In this document: piece by piece, positions 51,522-59,610 of the stretch
Numbering within the stretch: position 1 is the stretch's first letter
Layout: every line of letters starts with the position of its first letter
Assembly: GCA_030615035.1 (NCBI GenBank)
Contig: JAUXAC010000003.1
Span: forward strand, 1-64,000
Length of the DNA stretch: 64,000 bases
Source: Dehalococcoidia bacterium
GTDB taxonomy: Bacteria > Chloroflexota > Dehalococcoidia > Dehalococcoidales > RBG-16-60-22
Reading direction: 5' to 3'
Position numbers and translations under genes: made by a program
The notes under the pieces: generated by a model
Told to the model about the DNA's origin: nothing
Databases searched by the model: none
What the model saw: the letters and a program-made list of their open reading frames with translations, nothing else

Positions 51522-53801
51522 GTGCAAATGGGCCAAAGAGTAGTTATGAAATCGGCAAGCTTACCAAAACCAACAATAACAGGAACACTGTGGCTAGGAT
51601 TTGGGCTATTGGTCCTTGTCCTGGCACTTACATTACTCATCTACAACTGGCAAATCCAGCGTATAGATAGTCAGGTGACACAAATGGTAGAGGTGCAAGA
51701 GCCGCTTGAACAGGCTGCCTTGGAGATGCGGCTCAATGCTGGCAATATTGCCCGGTCAGTGTCTGATTATATCAGAGATAGAGACCCGACACATGTGGAA
51801 AAGGCGCGTGATTCTGAAACTGGCTTTGAAAAGGTCGCAGTAAGATTTGACGAACTTGCCCAGTCCGATGAAGCCAGGCACCTCAGTCAAGAAATAGACA
51901 AACTCTATGGAGGATTCAAGGAGTCAGCTCACGGGGTCGTGATACTTGTAGATAAACAGTACGCTTCTCTTCTGTCGTTCCAAGAAGAGGTTAAAGAGAT
52001 CAACGTTTTAATCAATAGTATGCTTCAAGCAACTGTCGATGGAACCCCTCCAGATGCGATGAAGAAACTGGAAACCGTACTAAATATGCAAAGCAGTCTT
52101 GATAAAGTATCCATCGCAATCGAAGCTTACACGGCTGAGCCGGATCCCGGCCTACGGCAAGAGATCTCAGATGGGCAAGAAGATTTCAAACGATTTGGAG
52201 CTATGTATCGGGAAACCAGCTTATCTGCTTATGAGAACAGCTGGCTCAACCACATAGATGGAAAGTTTGAAGAAGTCATAAGTGACGGCACCAAGATATT
52301 CACAATCACTGACAATCTACATGGGCTCATTGCACAGTTCGAGCAATCCTTTCAGGAAATGGATACTTACTTCGCTGAGCATGTTCAACCCTTGGTACAC
52401 GCTGAGATGCTTGCCGGGTCAGAAAATATGAAAGCTTCAGCTACTTCAGCCGGTATATGGCTCCTCGCCCTAGGCGTGATCGGTGTTTTAATTGGAATCG
52501 CCTCTATCTTGGTCATATCGCGAAGGATCACCAGACCAATTCGGGATTTGCTAGATGGGGCAACAATAGTTGGTAGCGGAAGGATTGAGCATAGGTTTAA
52601 CATTGACGCTAAAGGTGAATTTGGTCAACTGGCTCTAGCCCTTAATAAAATGCTGCAGAATCTCGAGCGCTCACGGGAGGCGCTGGGGGAAAGCGAGGAA
52701 CTGGCGTGGGCGATTCTGGATGCTACCAGCGATGCAGTGATATTGACGGATCCTAGGGGAGTCATTCTTGCCTCAAACGAAGTAGCCGCCGGAAGACTCG
52801 GCATGAGTTTAGAGCAAATGATCGACGAGTCCATTTATGATCTTTTGACTGCCGAATCGGCAGCCCCAATGAAGGCTCATATAGCCGAGGTAATTCGTTC
52901 AAGGAAACCCGTTCACTATGAAGATGAGCGCGAAGGAAAAATTACTGACCAAAATATCTATCCCGTTTTTGGTGCGAAAGGAGAGATCACGAAAATCGCT
53001 ATCTTCTCCTGTGATGTCACCGTGCGCAAATGGGTGGAGGATGTTACCGAACAACTGGGGCGGCGAAACGAGCTTATTTTAGAAGCTGCCGGCGAAGGGA
53101 TTTATGGCCTGGACACGCAGGGAAGGGCCACCTTTGTGAACCCAGCCGCTGCGCGAATGCTCGGCTATAAGCCGGAAGACCTAATCGGCAGACGCCACCA
53201 CGAAATCGTCCACCATTCTAAGCCCGATGGTAGGCCCTACCCCAATGAGCAATGCCCAATATACGCCGCATTCAAGGATGGCACTGTCCATACTAACGTA
53301 GATGATGAGGTATTCTGGCGAAAAGACGGCAACAGTTTTCCAGTCGAGTACACCAGTACCCCAATCATCGAAGATGGCAAGATCTTGGGTGCGGTCGTGA
53401 CCTTCCGAGATATTACCGATCGGAAGCGAGTGGAGAAGGCACTGCGCCAGAGCGCAGAGCAGTACCGCTCCATAGTCGAAGCTGCTGCTAGTCTGATTGT
53501 TTCAGTAGATCAGGAAGGATGCATTGTTGATTGTAACGCCCGAGCACAACAACTACTGGGTTACGCACCTAGTGAGATTATTGGGCGCCAATTAGTCGAG
53601 ATCGTTCACCCCGACGAACAGACAAATGCTGAAGAGATGTTGAAAGAGGTGTTGACCAAGGGGTCTGAATACGACAAACAATACCGGTTGGTTCGAAAGG
53701 ATGGTACCTTTATTGATGTTAGCCTGAATGCCGCTGTGGCTAGAGACGCAACCGGAGAATACATTCGGACCATTTGCATGATTGACAAGATGACTGAATG
53801 A
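51522..53801 (+). CDS. Membrane PAS sensor lacking a kinase domain, probably truncated
   Basis: A 759-residue sensor. Transmembrane segments at about 20-41 and 310-333 bracket a helical extracytoplasmic domain. HAMP (about 334-388) and three PAS domains follow. The protein stops exactly at the end of the third PAS (TICMIDKMTE), where a kinase linker normally continues. The adjacent convergent gene is also cut off at this point, so a deletion probably removed the histidine kinase part. As it stands it could only signal by protein contact. Confidence 0.8.
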   Translation: MQMGQRVVMKSASLPKPTITGTLWLGFGLLVLVLALTLLIYNWQIQRIDSQVTQMVEVQEPLEQAALEMRLNAGNIARSVSDYIRDRDPTHVEKARDSETGFEKVAVRFDELAQSDEARHLSQEIDKLYGGFKESAHGVVILVDKQYASLLSFQEEVKEINVLINSMLQATVDGTPPDAMKKLETVLNMQSSLDKVSIAIEAYTAEPDPGLRQEISDGQEDFKRFGAMYRETSLSAYENSWLNHIDGKFEEVISDGTKIFTITDNLHGLIAQFEQSFQEMDTYFAEHVQPLVHAEMLAGSENMKASATSAGIWLLALGVIGVLIGIASILVISRRITRPIRDLLDGATIVGSGRIEHRFNIDAKGEFGQLALALNKMLQNLERSREALGESEELAWAILDATSDAVILTDPRGVILASNEVAAGRLGMSLEQMIDESIYDLLTAESAAPMKAHIAEVIRSRKPVHYEDEREGKITDQNIYPVFGAKGEITKIAIFSCDVTVRKWVEDVTEQLGRRNELILEAAGEGIYGLDTQGRATFVNPAAARMLGYKPEDLIGRRHHEIVHHSKPDGRPYPNEQCPIYAAFKDGTVHTNVDDEVFWRKDGNSFPVEYTSTPIIEDGKILGAVVTFRDITDRKRVEKALRQSAEQYRSIVEAAASLIVSVDQEGCIVDCNARAQQLLGYAPSEIIGRQLVEIVHPDEQTNAEEMLKEVLTKGSEYDKQYRLVRKDGTFIDVSLNAAVARDATGEYIRTICMIDKMTE

Positions 53802-53815
53802 GTACGAGAGTAGGG

Positions 53816-53968
53816 GTCAGGGCTGATTATCTCAACCTTAGCTTTATGTTCGAGAAGCGTCCTTACCTTACGCAAGGCGACTTGTCCCCCACCGACCACC
53901 ACACATTTCTTGCCAGTGATGTTCAGAAAGACCGGATAGTAGGTAGGCGGTTGAACACGTTTTTTCAT
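53816..53968 (-). pseudogene. Truncated precorrin-2 dehydrogenase / siroheme synthase N-terminal domain
   Basis: Starts MKKRVQPPTYYPVFLNITGKK and continues CVVVGGGQVALRKVRTLLEHKAKVEIISPD, the NAD-binding start of CysG-N/Met8 enzymes. After about 51 residues homology ends and the frame runs into the reverse of the PAS sensor gene. ATG 53968 overlaps the ahbAB stop by 4 bases, so it was the next gene of the ahb operon. Full enzymes are about 200 residues or more. The function (precorrin-2 to sirohydrochlorin) is lost at this locus. Confidence 0.8.
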
Positions 53969-54957
53969 ACCAAATATTTGACCCTCACCTTTTTAAATTC
54001 TTTCGTGCTGAATAGCAATACGTAGTCCATAAGGCCAGTTTCACCAGCCACTTTGCTTGCTATCTCCTGGCAAGCCTCTCTGGTATGACCGTGGATCACG
54101 GCGAAGAGGTTATACCGCCACAGGGGGTTAGTCCTCCTCTCGTAGCAATGGCTCACCTCTTTTAATGAGGCCAGCTTTCGACCGACAACATCCACCACAG
54201 CTGGTGGAGCTAACCAACAGGCCATAGCGTTTGCTTTGAAACCGGCCCGCTTGTGGTCGATGGCAGCACCAAAGCGCCGCATGACACCACGCCGCTTCAG
54301 TGATTGGCACTGAGCTAGGAAGTCTTCCACATCCATACCTAACCGTGCTGACATGACAGTAAATGGCCTGGGAATTAGAGGTAAGTCCTGTTGTAGCTCG
54401 TTAATTATTAATCTGTCTATCTGGGAAAGCTCAACCTTTTGCGGAAGAACGCCACCACGCTGTATCACTGTATCTGCCGCTGATTGGCTATCCTCACCCA
54501 TAGCAAAATAGGCTCCTATCTTGAACAACTTTATCGCTGGGAGGGCAAAGATGGCTTCAACATCAATAGGACTGGTTAGCTGTTGCAACTCAGTCTCTAT
54601 GTCAGTCGTGGGAGGAATGGCTAGGGTGAACCAGAGATTGAAATGGTGGTCTCGTTCATAGCCATGGCTGATGCTCGTATGTTCGGCAATAAGTCGTTCT
54701 GCTTTATCCAACTGGTTCTCAGCTACCCTCATTGCCACCAAAGTGATCTGGTAGCCAAGACTTCTAGCACCTAGTACTGGGCTTATCTGGCGAATAATTC
54801 CCTTTGCCTTTAGCTGCTCAATTCGGTGGATTACCTCGTCTCCGTCAATGCCTAGACGCAATCCCAGGTCGGCATATGGTTCCTTGGTTAACGGGAATTC
54901 CACCTGCACTAGATTAAGTAGCTTTCGGTCAATACTGTCAAGATTCATGTTAGACAT
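53965..54957 (-). CDS. ahbAB: Siroheme decarboxylase, fused AhbA-AhbB
   Basis: Decarboxylates siroheme to 12,18-didecarboxysiroheme. The 330-residue protein contains two Lrp/AsnC-like units of about 160 residues. Each has a helix-turn-helix-like start (LDSIDRKLLNLVQ; LSQIDRLIINELQ) and a motif with His and Tyr-Glu-Arg (ISHGYERDHHFNLWFT; SHCYERRTNPLWRYNLF). In the family AhbA and AhbB are usually separate proteins. Its end overlaps the truncated siroheme-synthase gene and its start overlaps ahbD by 8 bases. Confidence 0.88.
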   Translation of the reverse strand: MSNMNLDSIDRKLLNLVQVEFPLTKEPYADLGLRLGIDGDEVIHRIEQLKAKGIIRQISPVLGARSLGYQITLVAMRVAENQLDKAERLIAEHTSISHGYERDHHFNLWFTLAIPPTTDIETELQQLTSPIDVEAIFALPAIKLFKIGAYFAMGEDSQSAADTVIQRGGVLPQKVELSQIDRLIINELQQDLPLIPRPFTVMSARLGMDVEDFLAQCQSLKRRGVMRRFGAAIDHKRAGFKANAMACWLAPPAVVDVVGRKLASLKEVSHCYERRTNPLWRYNLFAVIHGHTREACQEIASKVAGETGLMDYVLLFSTKEFKKVRVKYLV

Positions 54958-56053
54958 CTACTTTCTTTAGCTGCGCTGCCGGTTCATAGATACAGTAGGG
55001 CTCAGCTTCAAGATAATCCCCGGTAGCCTCATAGGCTCGAGCCCGGCAGCCGCCACATATCCTTTTATATTCACAAACACCGCACTTTCCCTTGATATTG
55101 GATAGGTCTCTTAGCTTACAAAACAAAGGTGAATTAGCCCAAATTTGGCCGAAGCTTTCCTTTCTGACGTCCCCGGCTTCTACATCAAGATACCCACATC
55201 CTTTTACCTTCCCCTGGTGGGAGATAAAGCAGAAGCCAGTACCAGCCAGACAACCGCGGGTGATGGAGTTCGCCAGGTTATGACCAGTGGTAGGTTCTGG
55301 TCTCTTTACTCCTTGGTTTTGCTTCTGCCTTTGCTTAACCACTCGCAGGTAGTGTGGAACATCGGTAGGCTTGAAAAACATCCTGTCCCCTAACTCCAGT
55401 TGCCTATCATATATCCAGTTAAGAGTTTGCTCGTATTGCTCGGGGGGGAGTTCCACTGATTCCAGCCCCTTGCCACGGCCGGTAGGCACCAGCATAAATG
55501 GGTGAAAGGCAACAGCCCCTACCTTGAGTGCCAGAGAGAGAAGAGCATCTAGATAGTTGACATTTAGCTTGGTGATGGTGCTGTTAATCTGGACCTCGAT
55601 ACCAGACCGATGGGCATTAGCTATGCCAGCTATAGCCGCTTCAAAAGCACCTGCCTTACCACGAAAATCATCCTGAAGTTCAGCAACTGGGAAGTCCAAA
55701 CTTATCCCAATGCGGGATATCGGGACATCCTTCAATTTAGCTGCCATTTCTTCGGTAATAAGCGTGCCATTGCTGCCCATGACTACTCTCAGCCCCTTGG
55801 TCACAGCATATTTAGCGATTACTAACACATCCTGGCGAGCCAGTGGCTCGCCACCGGTCAGGATGATAATTGGCTTGCCCACTTCCAGTATCTGGTCAAT
55901 AAGATGAAAGCACTCTTCGGTTGATAGCTCACCATTATATTGGCCTTGACCGGCTGAGCCTCGACAATGGGCACAGAACAGGTTGCAGTCTCGGGTTAGT
56001 TCCCAAGCTACTAGCTGTAACCGGGGCTCGATGGTATTTCCTTCTCTCCTCAT
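54950..56053 (-). CDS. ahbD: AhbD-like heme synthase (radical SAM, SPASM)
   Basis: A 367-residue radical SAM enzyme predicted to turn iron-coproporphyrin III into heme b by oxidative decarboxylation. The cluster motif is CNLFCAHC (near residues 20-27) and TGGEPL follows. The C-terminal Cys-rich domain has GCLAGTGFCFISHQGKVKGCGYL and CGVCEYKRICGGCRARA. These C-terminal motifs favour AhbD over AhbC. Translation is coupled at both ends (ATGA overlap with ahbC). Confidence 0.85.
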   Translation of the reverse strand: MRREGNTIEPRLQLVAWELTRDCNLFCAHCRGSAGQGQYNGELSTEECFHLIDQILEVGKPIIILTGGEPLARQDVLVIAKYAVTKGLRVVMGSNGTLITEEMAAKLKDVPISRIGISLDFPVAELQDDFRGKAGAFEAAIAGIANAHRSGIEVQINSTITKLNVNYLDALLSLALKVGAVAFHPFMLVPTGRGKGLESVELPPEQYEQTLNWIYDRQLELGDRMFFKPTDVPHYLRVVKQRQKQNQGVKRPEPTTGHNLANSITRGCLAGTGFCFISHQGKVKGCGYLDVEAGDVRKESFGQIWANSPLFCKLRDLSNIKGKCGVCEYKRICGGCRARAYEATGDYLEAEPYCIYEPAAQLKKVDV

Positions 56054-57237
56054 GGTACTACCCCAATCTCCTCATCACTGAGGTAGCATGCCGGGTCTTC
56101 TGCCCAGACATCGCCAAACACTGCTTCAGCGCGCACCCGCAGGTTGCCATTACACAGGTCGAGATACTGACACCGGGCACAGCGACCCTTAAGCAGCCTT
56201 TTTCGATTCCTCAGTCCCTGGAGCAGTGGCTCCGAAGTGTTCGTCCATATATCACCGAATTTTCCCTGGCGAACATTACCTAGCGAGTAGTGCCACCAGA
56301 ACTGGTCAGGGTGGACATCCCCGAGGTCATCAACGGCGCCTATTCTGATACCTGAGTTATTGCCACCATTCCTTTTGAGTAAGTCCCAGACTTTACTGGC
56401 GTGTTGTGGATCTTGCTTCCTCAACTTAAGATAGAGGTAAACACCGTCAGCGTGGTTACCTACGGTGAGGACTTCCTTCCGCAGTCCACGCCGATGAAGG
56501 TCCAGAGTATGTTCACAAATCATATCTACCACTGACCTGGTTTCAGAGTGGTTGAGGTCTGCTTCCCTTAGACTATCTGCCCGACCCGAATAGGCAAGAT
56601 GATAGAAACATACGCGGCCTATGCCTTCCTCCTCTACCAGTCGGAAAATGGGAGGAATTTCCTGATAGTTAAAGCGAGTAATGGTTAACCGTAATGACAC
56701 CCGTAAACCCAGGGAGACACAGTTTCTGATGCCTTCCAGGGCTGCCTGGTAAGCACCATTTTTGCCGCGAAAGCGATCGTTATTCGCCCCAATACCATCT
56801 AGACTTATCCCTACCTCAGCAAAGCCAACCTTGCTAATTTCCTTGGCTACCTCATCAGTAATTAGAGTGCCGTTGCTGGAAAGAACAACCCTTATTCCTT
56901 GCTCCCTAGCAAGGCTTGCCAGCTCAAACAGGTCTTCTCTGAGGAGGGGCTCACCTCCCGAGAACAAAATCACAGGTACATTGAAATCGGCCAAGTCACA
57001 AATAAACGCTTTACCAGCCGCCATATCCATCTCTCCAGGGGCTCTCCGGCTATCCGCGTTGGCATAACAGTGGATGCAACTTAGATTGCATTGCCTAGTG
57101 CAATTCCAGACCACGACCGGTCGAGGAATTCCCTGAGCTGGTTTGTTTATACCTACGGAATATAGTGTTGTCTCTCCATAACGAAGACTGTCACCCGGAC
57201 TAATAGTGTCGCAGAGCAGGCGAGAGATTGATATCAT
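56050..57237 (-). CDS. ahbC: AhbC-like didecarboxysiroheme radical SAM enzyme
   Basis: A 395-residue radical SAM enzyme predicted to remove acetate side chains from 12,18-didecarboxysiroheme to give iron-coproporphyrin III. It starts MISISRLLCDTISPGDSLRYG, then VVVWNCTRQCNLSCIHCYA (cluster motif CNLSCIHC), FSGGEPLLRED and the C-terminal CARCQYLDLCNGNLRVRAE...DPACYL, typical of AhbC/NirJ. GGAGG precedes the ATG. It is the first gene of the ahb operon. Confidence 0.87.
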   Translation of the reverse strand: MISISRLLCDTISPGDSLRYGETTLYSVGINKPAQGIPRPVVVWNCTRQCNLSCIHCYANADSRRAPGEMDMAAGKAFICDLADFNVPVILFSGGEPLLREDLFELASLAREQGIRVVLSSNGTLITDEVAKEISKVGFAEVGISLDGIGANNDRFRGKNGAYQAALEGIRNCVSLGLRVSLRLTITRFNYQEIPPIFRLVEEEGIGRVCFYHLAYSGRADSLREADLNHSETRSVVDMICEHTLDLHRRGLRKEVLTVGNHADGVYLYLKLRKQDPQHASKVWDLLKRNGGNNSGIRIGAVDDLGDVHPDQFWWHYSLGNVRQGKFGDIWTNTSEPLLQGLRNRKRLLKGRCARCQYLDLCNGNLRVRAEAVFGDVWAEDPACYLSDEEIGVVP

Positions 57238-57359
57238 GAGCCAGCGCCTCCTTTATGCTCGCTTTGACTGTTATACCACGAAGTGGTACTAAGATGTGCC
57301 CCGCCAGTCTCCCGGCGCAGCGGCCGCCTACTTCTCCAATAGTGCTTCATGTCCCACAT
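57234..57359 (-). CDS. 41-aa upstream ORF overlapping the ahbC start
   Basis: ATG 57359 starts a 41-codon frame (MWDMKHYWRSRRPLRRETGG, then AHLSTTSWYN...) whose TGA overlaps the ahbC ATG as ATGA. The peptide is basic and Trp-rich. It may be a small protein or a leader peptide coupling translation of ahbC. The same DNA holds a hairpin TACCAC-TTC-GTGGTA (57288-57274) and a stretch resembling a cobalamin-riboswitch B12 box (see findings). Confidence 0.4.
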   Translation of the reverse strand: MWDMKHYWRSRRPLRRETGGAHLSTTSWYNSQSEHKGGAGS

Positions 57360-57382
57360 CCAGGACTGTCCTTGCTAGCAAA

Positions 57383-57411
57383 ATTATACTCAAAGTAGGT
57401 TAGTGTTACAA
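57383..57411 (-). promoter_or_regulatory. Promoter of the ahb operon
   Basis: On the minus strand TTGTAA (57411-57406), a 17-base spacer and TATAAT (57388-57383). The transcript would have a leader of about 140 bases before ahbC. Confidence 0.65.
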
Positions 57412-57757
57412 TGTCCAATCTCGCTTCCCTGCTTATTCAGTTCTGCCGTTACATTGAACGAAACGCTATCTCGTCCTTTGCCACCAACTCCGGGCGGGTT
57501 AAAGCCCCTCTTTGAGGACACTTAGTCGTCAGGATTGCCAGATATTAAACATATAACAACAGGGTTGTGCCATCAAATGGCAGATAACGTGCACTTTTTG
57601 GCCACGGTCACGGAGAGAGTATAGCATTAAATATTATTCGGAGAACAATAAAACCAACTGAAATATCTGGGAAAATTTTCTTTGGGTACACAAAATACCG
57701 GGTAGTTCAAAAAGCAAGGTACTCCATATCTTATCTAAATATTTTTGCATAAAGGAA
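57412..57757. other. Intergenic stretch without a recognisable gene
   Basis: Between the two divergent promoters (ahb and TRAP) I see no credible ORF, RNA gene or repeat. The sequence is A/T-rich toward the TRAP side. Confidence 0.5.
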
Positions 57758-57786
57758 TTGACAAGGGTGATATTTAGTGGTAATGT
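57758..57786 (+). promoter_or_regulatory. Promoter of the TRAP transporter operon
   Basis: TTGACA (57758-57763), a 17-base spacer and TAATGT (57781-57786), with TGG before the -10 as at the iorA and 19099 promoters. It lies about 440 bases upstream of dctP. Confidence 0.5.
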
Positions 57787-58227
57787 ATCAAAATACTAGG
57801 ATGCTTGGACGAATGACTTCCTCAGGGAATCAAAACATATTAAAATGAAGCCGAGCATTGTGCGTAAGGCTCACCAAAAAGCTAAAGAGGTGGGGAAGAC
57901 GCTTGGCAAATAGAGAAGACCCGCGGGGGCAGGTCTTTCTTCAGAGACTCCAGGTGCGGGTGTATCTTGGAGCCTTTCGTTTTTATTGAGTGTAGGCGGG
58001 CTCTACCAGGGGAGACCGGGGCGGACGGACTGGAGCCGGTGCCCCTCCCGTTGTAGCCCTGGGCATAATCGGGCAAGTGGTATCCCGCTTACCAATTTAA
58101 TATGGACAAAATAAATAGTAGCTAAAAGAAAGCTTTTTGACTAATTGAAACTGCCGCAGGAGGTAATGCCTATGGAAGTAAATAGGGTGGTGGCGGAGGA
58201 AAAATCTAAATAAAGGAGTTTTAATCG
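57787..58227 (+). other. Long structured leader upstream of dctP
   Basis: The 440-base leader contains a 22-codon open stretch at 57845-57913 and hairpin AAGACC/GGTCTT (57916-57937) followed by TTCTTC. A second hairpin CTCCA/TGGAG (57948-57972) is followed by CCTTTCGTTTTTATT. A very GC-rich block (57985-58085) with several inverted GGGG/CCCC pairs comes next. The two hairpins look like terminators and suggest attenuation. I could not match the GC-rich block to a known riboswitch. AAGGAG at 58214-58219 serves dctP. Confidence 0.4.
57948..57987 (+). terminator. Candidate terminator/attenuator in the TRAP leader
   Basis: Stem CTCCA/TGGAG with a 15-base loop, followed by a T-rich tract (CCTTTCGTTTTTATT). 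It lies 240 bases before dctP. The weak stem makes it tentative. Confidence 0.4.
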
Positions 58228-59451
58228 ATGAAAAAGAAATTATTGTTAATTCCGCTGGCATTGTTGTTAGCCATCAGCCTGCTTGCTATCGGCTGCCCGG
58301 CACCAACACCGGCTCCAGCACCAGCACCGGCTCCGGCACCTGCGCCAGCACCAGCACCAGCGCCAGCGCCGGCACCAGCACCTGCACCCGCGCCGGCACC
58401 AGCACCAACACCACCACCGGCAGCAGAGGTCTTCGAGTGGGTATTACAATCAGCCACCCCCGCGGGAGACCCCCATATAATGTTTTTGGAAAAATGGAGC
58501 GCTAACCTTGAGACGATGTCAGGAGGGCGGCTGAAGGTAGATGTACTCCCCTCCGGGGCTGTGGTGCCTCCCAAGGAGATAGGGGCTGCCGTTGACAAAC
58601 GAGTCGTAGACGCCGGACAGCATTGGACTCATTATCAAATTGGTAAACATCCGGCGGCTGGTCTGTTCAGTGGTCCGCCAGGTGCTGTCGGGCTGGGATA
58701 TGACCAAACGGTCTGGTTGGCATGGTTCTTCGAGGGTGAGGGGCAGGAGCTGTATGAGAGATTTTATCAGGAAATAATCGGTCAGAACATAGTGCCTTTC
58801 GTATTTGGACCAGATGGTCCTGAAATGTTGGGATGGTTCAAGGAGCCGATCGAAACCTTAGACGAGTTCAGAGCACAAAGGTGGCGCGTGTCTTCCGGTT
58901 TGGCTCAGGACGTCTATAGGGAGATGGGGGCAACCCCGGTGTCCATGGCCGGGGCAGAAATCATACCGGCTATAGAGAAGGGCGTTCTTGACGCCGGAGA
59001 GTGGATCAACCCTTCCACTGATATTAAGATGGGCTTTTACGACGTACTCAAGTACTTATGCCTAGGAGGGCTCCACCAGGCGGATGGCTTTTGCTCAATC
59101 ATCATCAATGGGGATGCGTGGAGTGAGTTGCCCGCGGACATCCAAACGATGATAGAAGTTGCGACCAAGGCAGCATTTTTAGAGCATCAGACATACAATG
59201 TAACGAGAAACGCTTGGGCCCTTGAGGAGCTGAAGACGGTGCATGGAGTCACAGTGTTCCCCGCCCCGCCCGGTTACGAAGAAGAATTCACTCGGGCAGT
59301 GTCAGTGGTAGTGGCGAAGCTATCGGCAGAACACCCCTTCTTCAAGGAGGTGATGGACTCCCAGAAGGCTTTTGCCGAAAGAGTCGTTCCCTATGAGACG
59401 GAGGTTAACCGGCTGTATGCCAATATGGGCGCGGCTACCTACGAGGACTAG
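58228..59451 (+). CDS. dctP: TRAP transporter substrate-binding lipoprotein DctP
   Basis: A 407-residue DctP-family binding protein. The signal peptide ends in a lipobox with Cys23 (AIGC). Residues 24-63 are an almost pure Ala-Pro repeat spacer; the binding domain follows from about 66 (FEWVLQSATPAGDPHIMFLEKW, MSGGRLKVDVLPSGAVVP). The typical Arg region for carboxylate/sulfonate binding is near EFRAQRWRVSSG. The spacer holds the domain away from the membrane. It is the first gene of a TRAP operon; a strong hairpin follows its stop. Confidence 0.92.
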   Translation: MKKKLLLIPLALLLAISLLAIGCPAPTPAPAPAPAPAPAPAPAPAPAPAPAPAPAPAPAPTPPPAAEVFEWVLQSATPAGDPHIMFLEKWSANLETMSGGRLKVDVLPSGAVVPPKEIGAAVDKRVVDAGQHWTHYQIGKHPAAGLFSGPPGAVGLGYDQTVWLAWFFEGEGQELYERFYQEIIGQNIVPFVFGPDGPEMLGWFKEPIETLDEFRAQRWRVSSGLAQDVYREMGATPVSMAGAEIIPAIEKGVLDAGEWINPSTDIKMGFYDVLKYLCLGGLHQADGFCSIIINGDAWSELPADIQTMIEVATKAAFLEHQTYNVTRNAWALEELKTVHGVTVFPAPPGYEEEFTRAVSVVVAKLSAEHPFFKEVMDSQKAFAERVVPYETEVNRLYANMGAATYED

Positions 59452-59522
59452 TTGACGAAGATAAGCCAGGCTTGCACTCAAAGGGGCTTTAGCCAAGCTC
59501 TAAGTGGTTGATTCGGATTGGA

Positions 59523-59569
59523 CTTTGACTGGTCGATATTGGCTGGTTGTCGGTATCGGCCAGTCAAAG
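59523..59569 (+). promoter_or_regulatory. 16-bp hairpin between dctP and dctQ
   Basis: Arms 59523-59538 and 59554-59569 pair over 16 positions with one G-U wobble; the outer ten bases are CTTTGACTGG and CCAGTCAAAG. The loop is 15 bases and there is no T-run. It probably protects the dctP mRNA end or lowers expression of the permeases. Confidence 0.65.
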
Positions 59570-59610
59570 GTAATAGGTTGTGTAAATGCCCGGTAGAAAG
59601 GATAAACTTA

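Noticed and set aside
57882..58076. 64-codon minus-strand ORF in the GC-rich TRAP leader
   Set aside because: TTG start without ribosome binding site, low complexity, no recognisable homology; likely due to the GC-rich structured DNA.
28116..58598. Long antisense frames over the Ala-Pro linkers (29293-29544 plus; 58221-58598 minus), rich in Gly-Ala or Gly-Val
   Set aside because: They are mirror translations of GC-rich Ala-Pro repeats in the serpin and DctP genes and have no ribosome binding site or family match.
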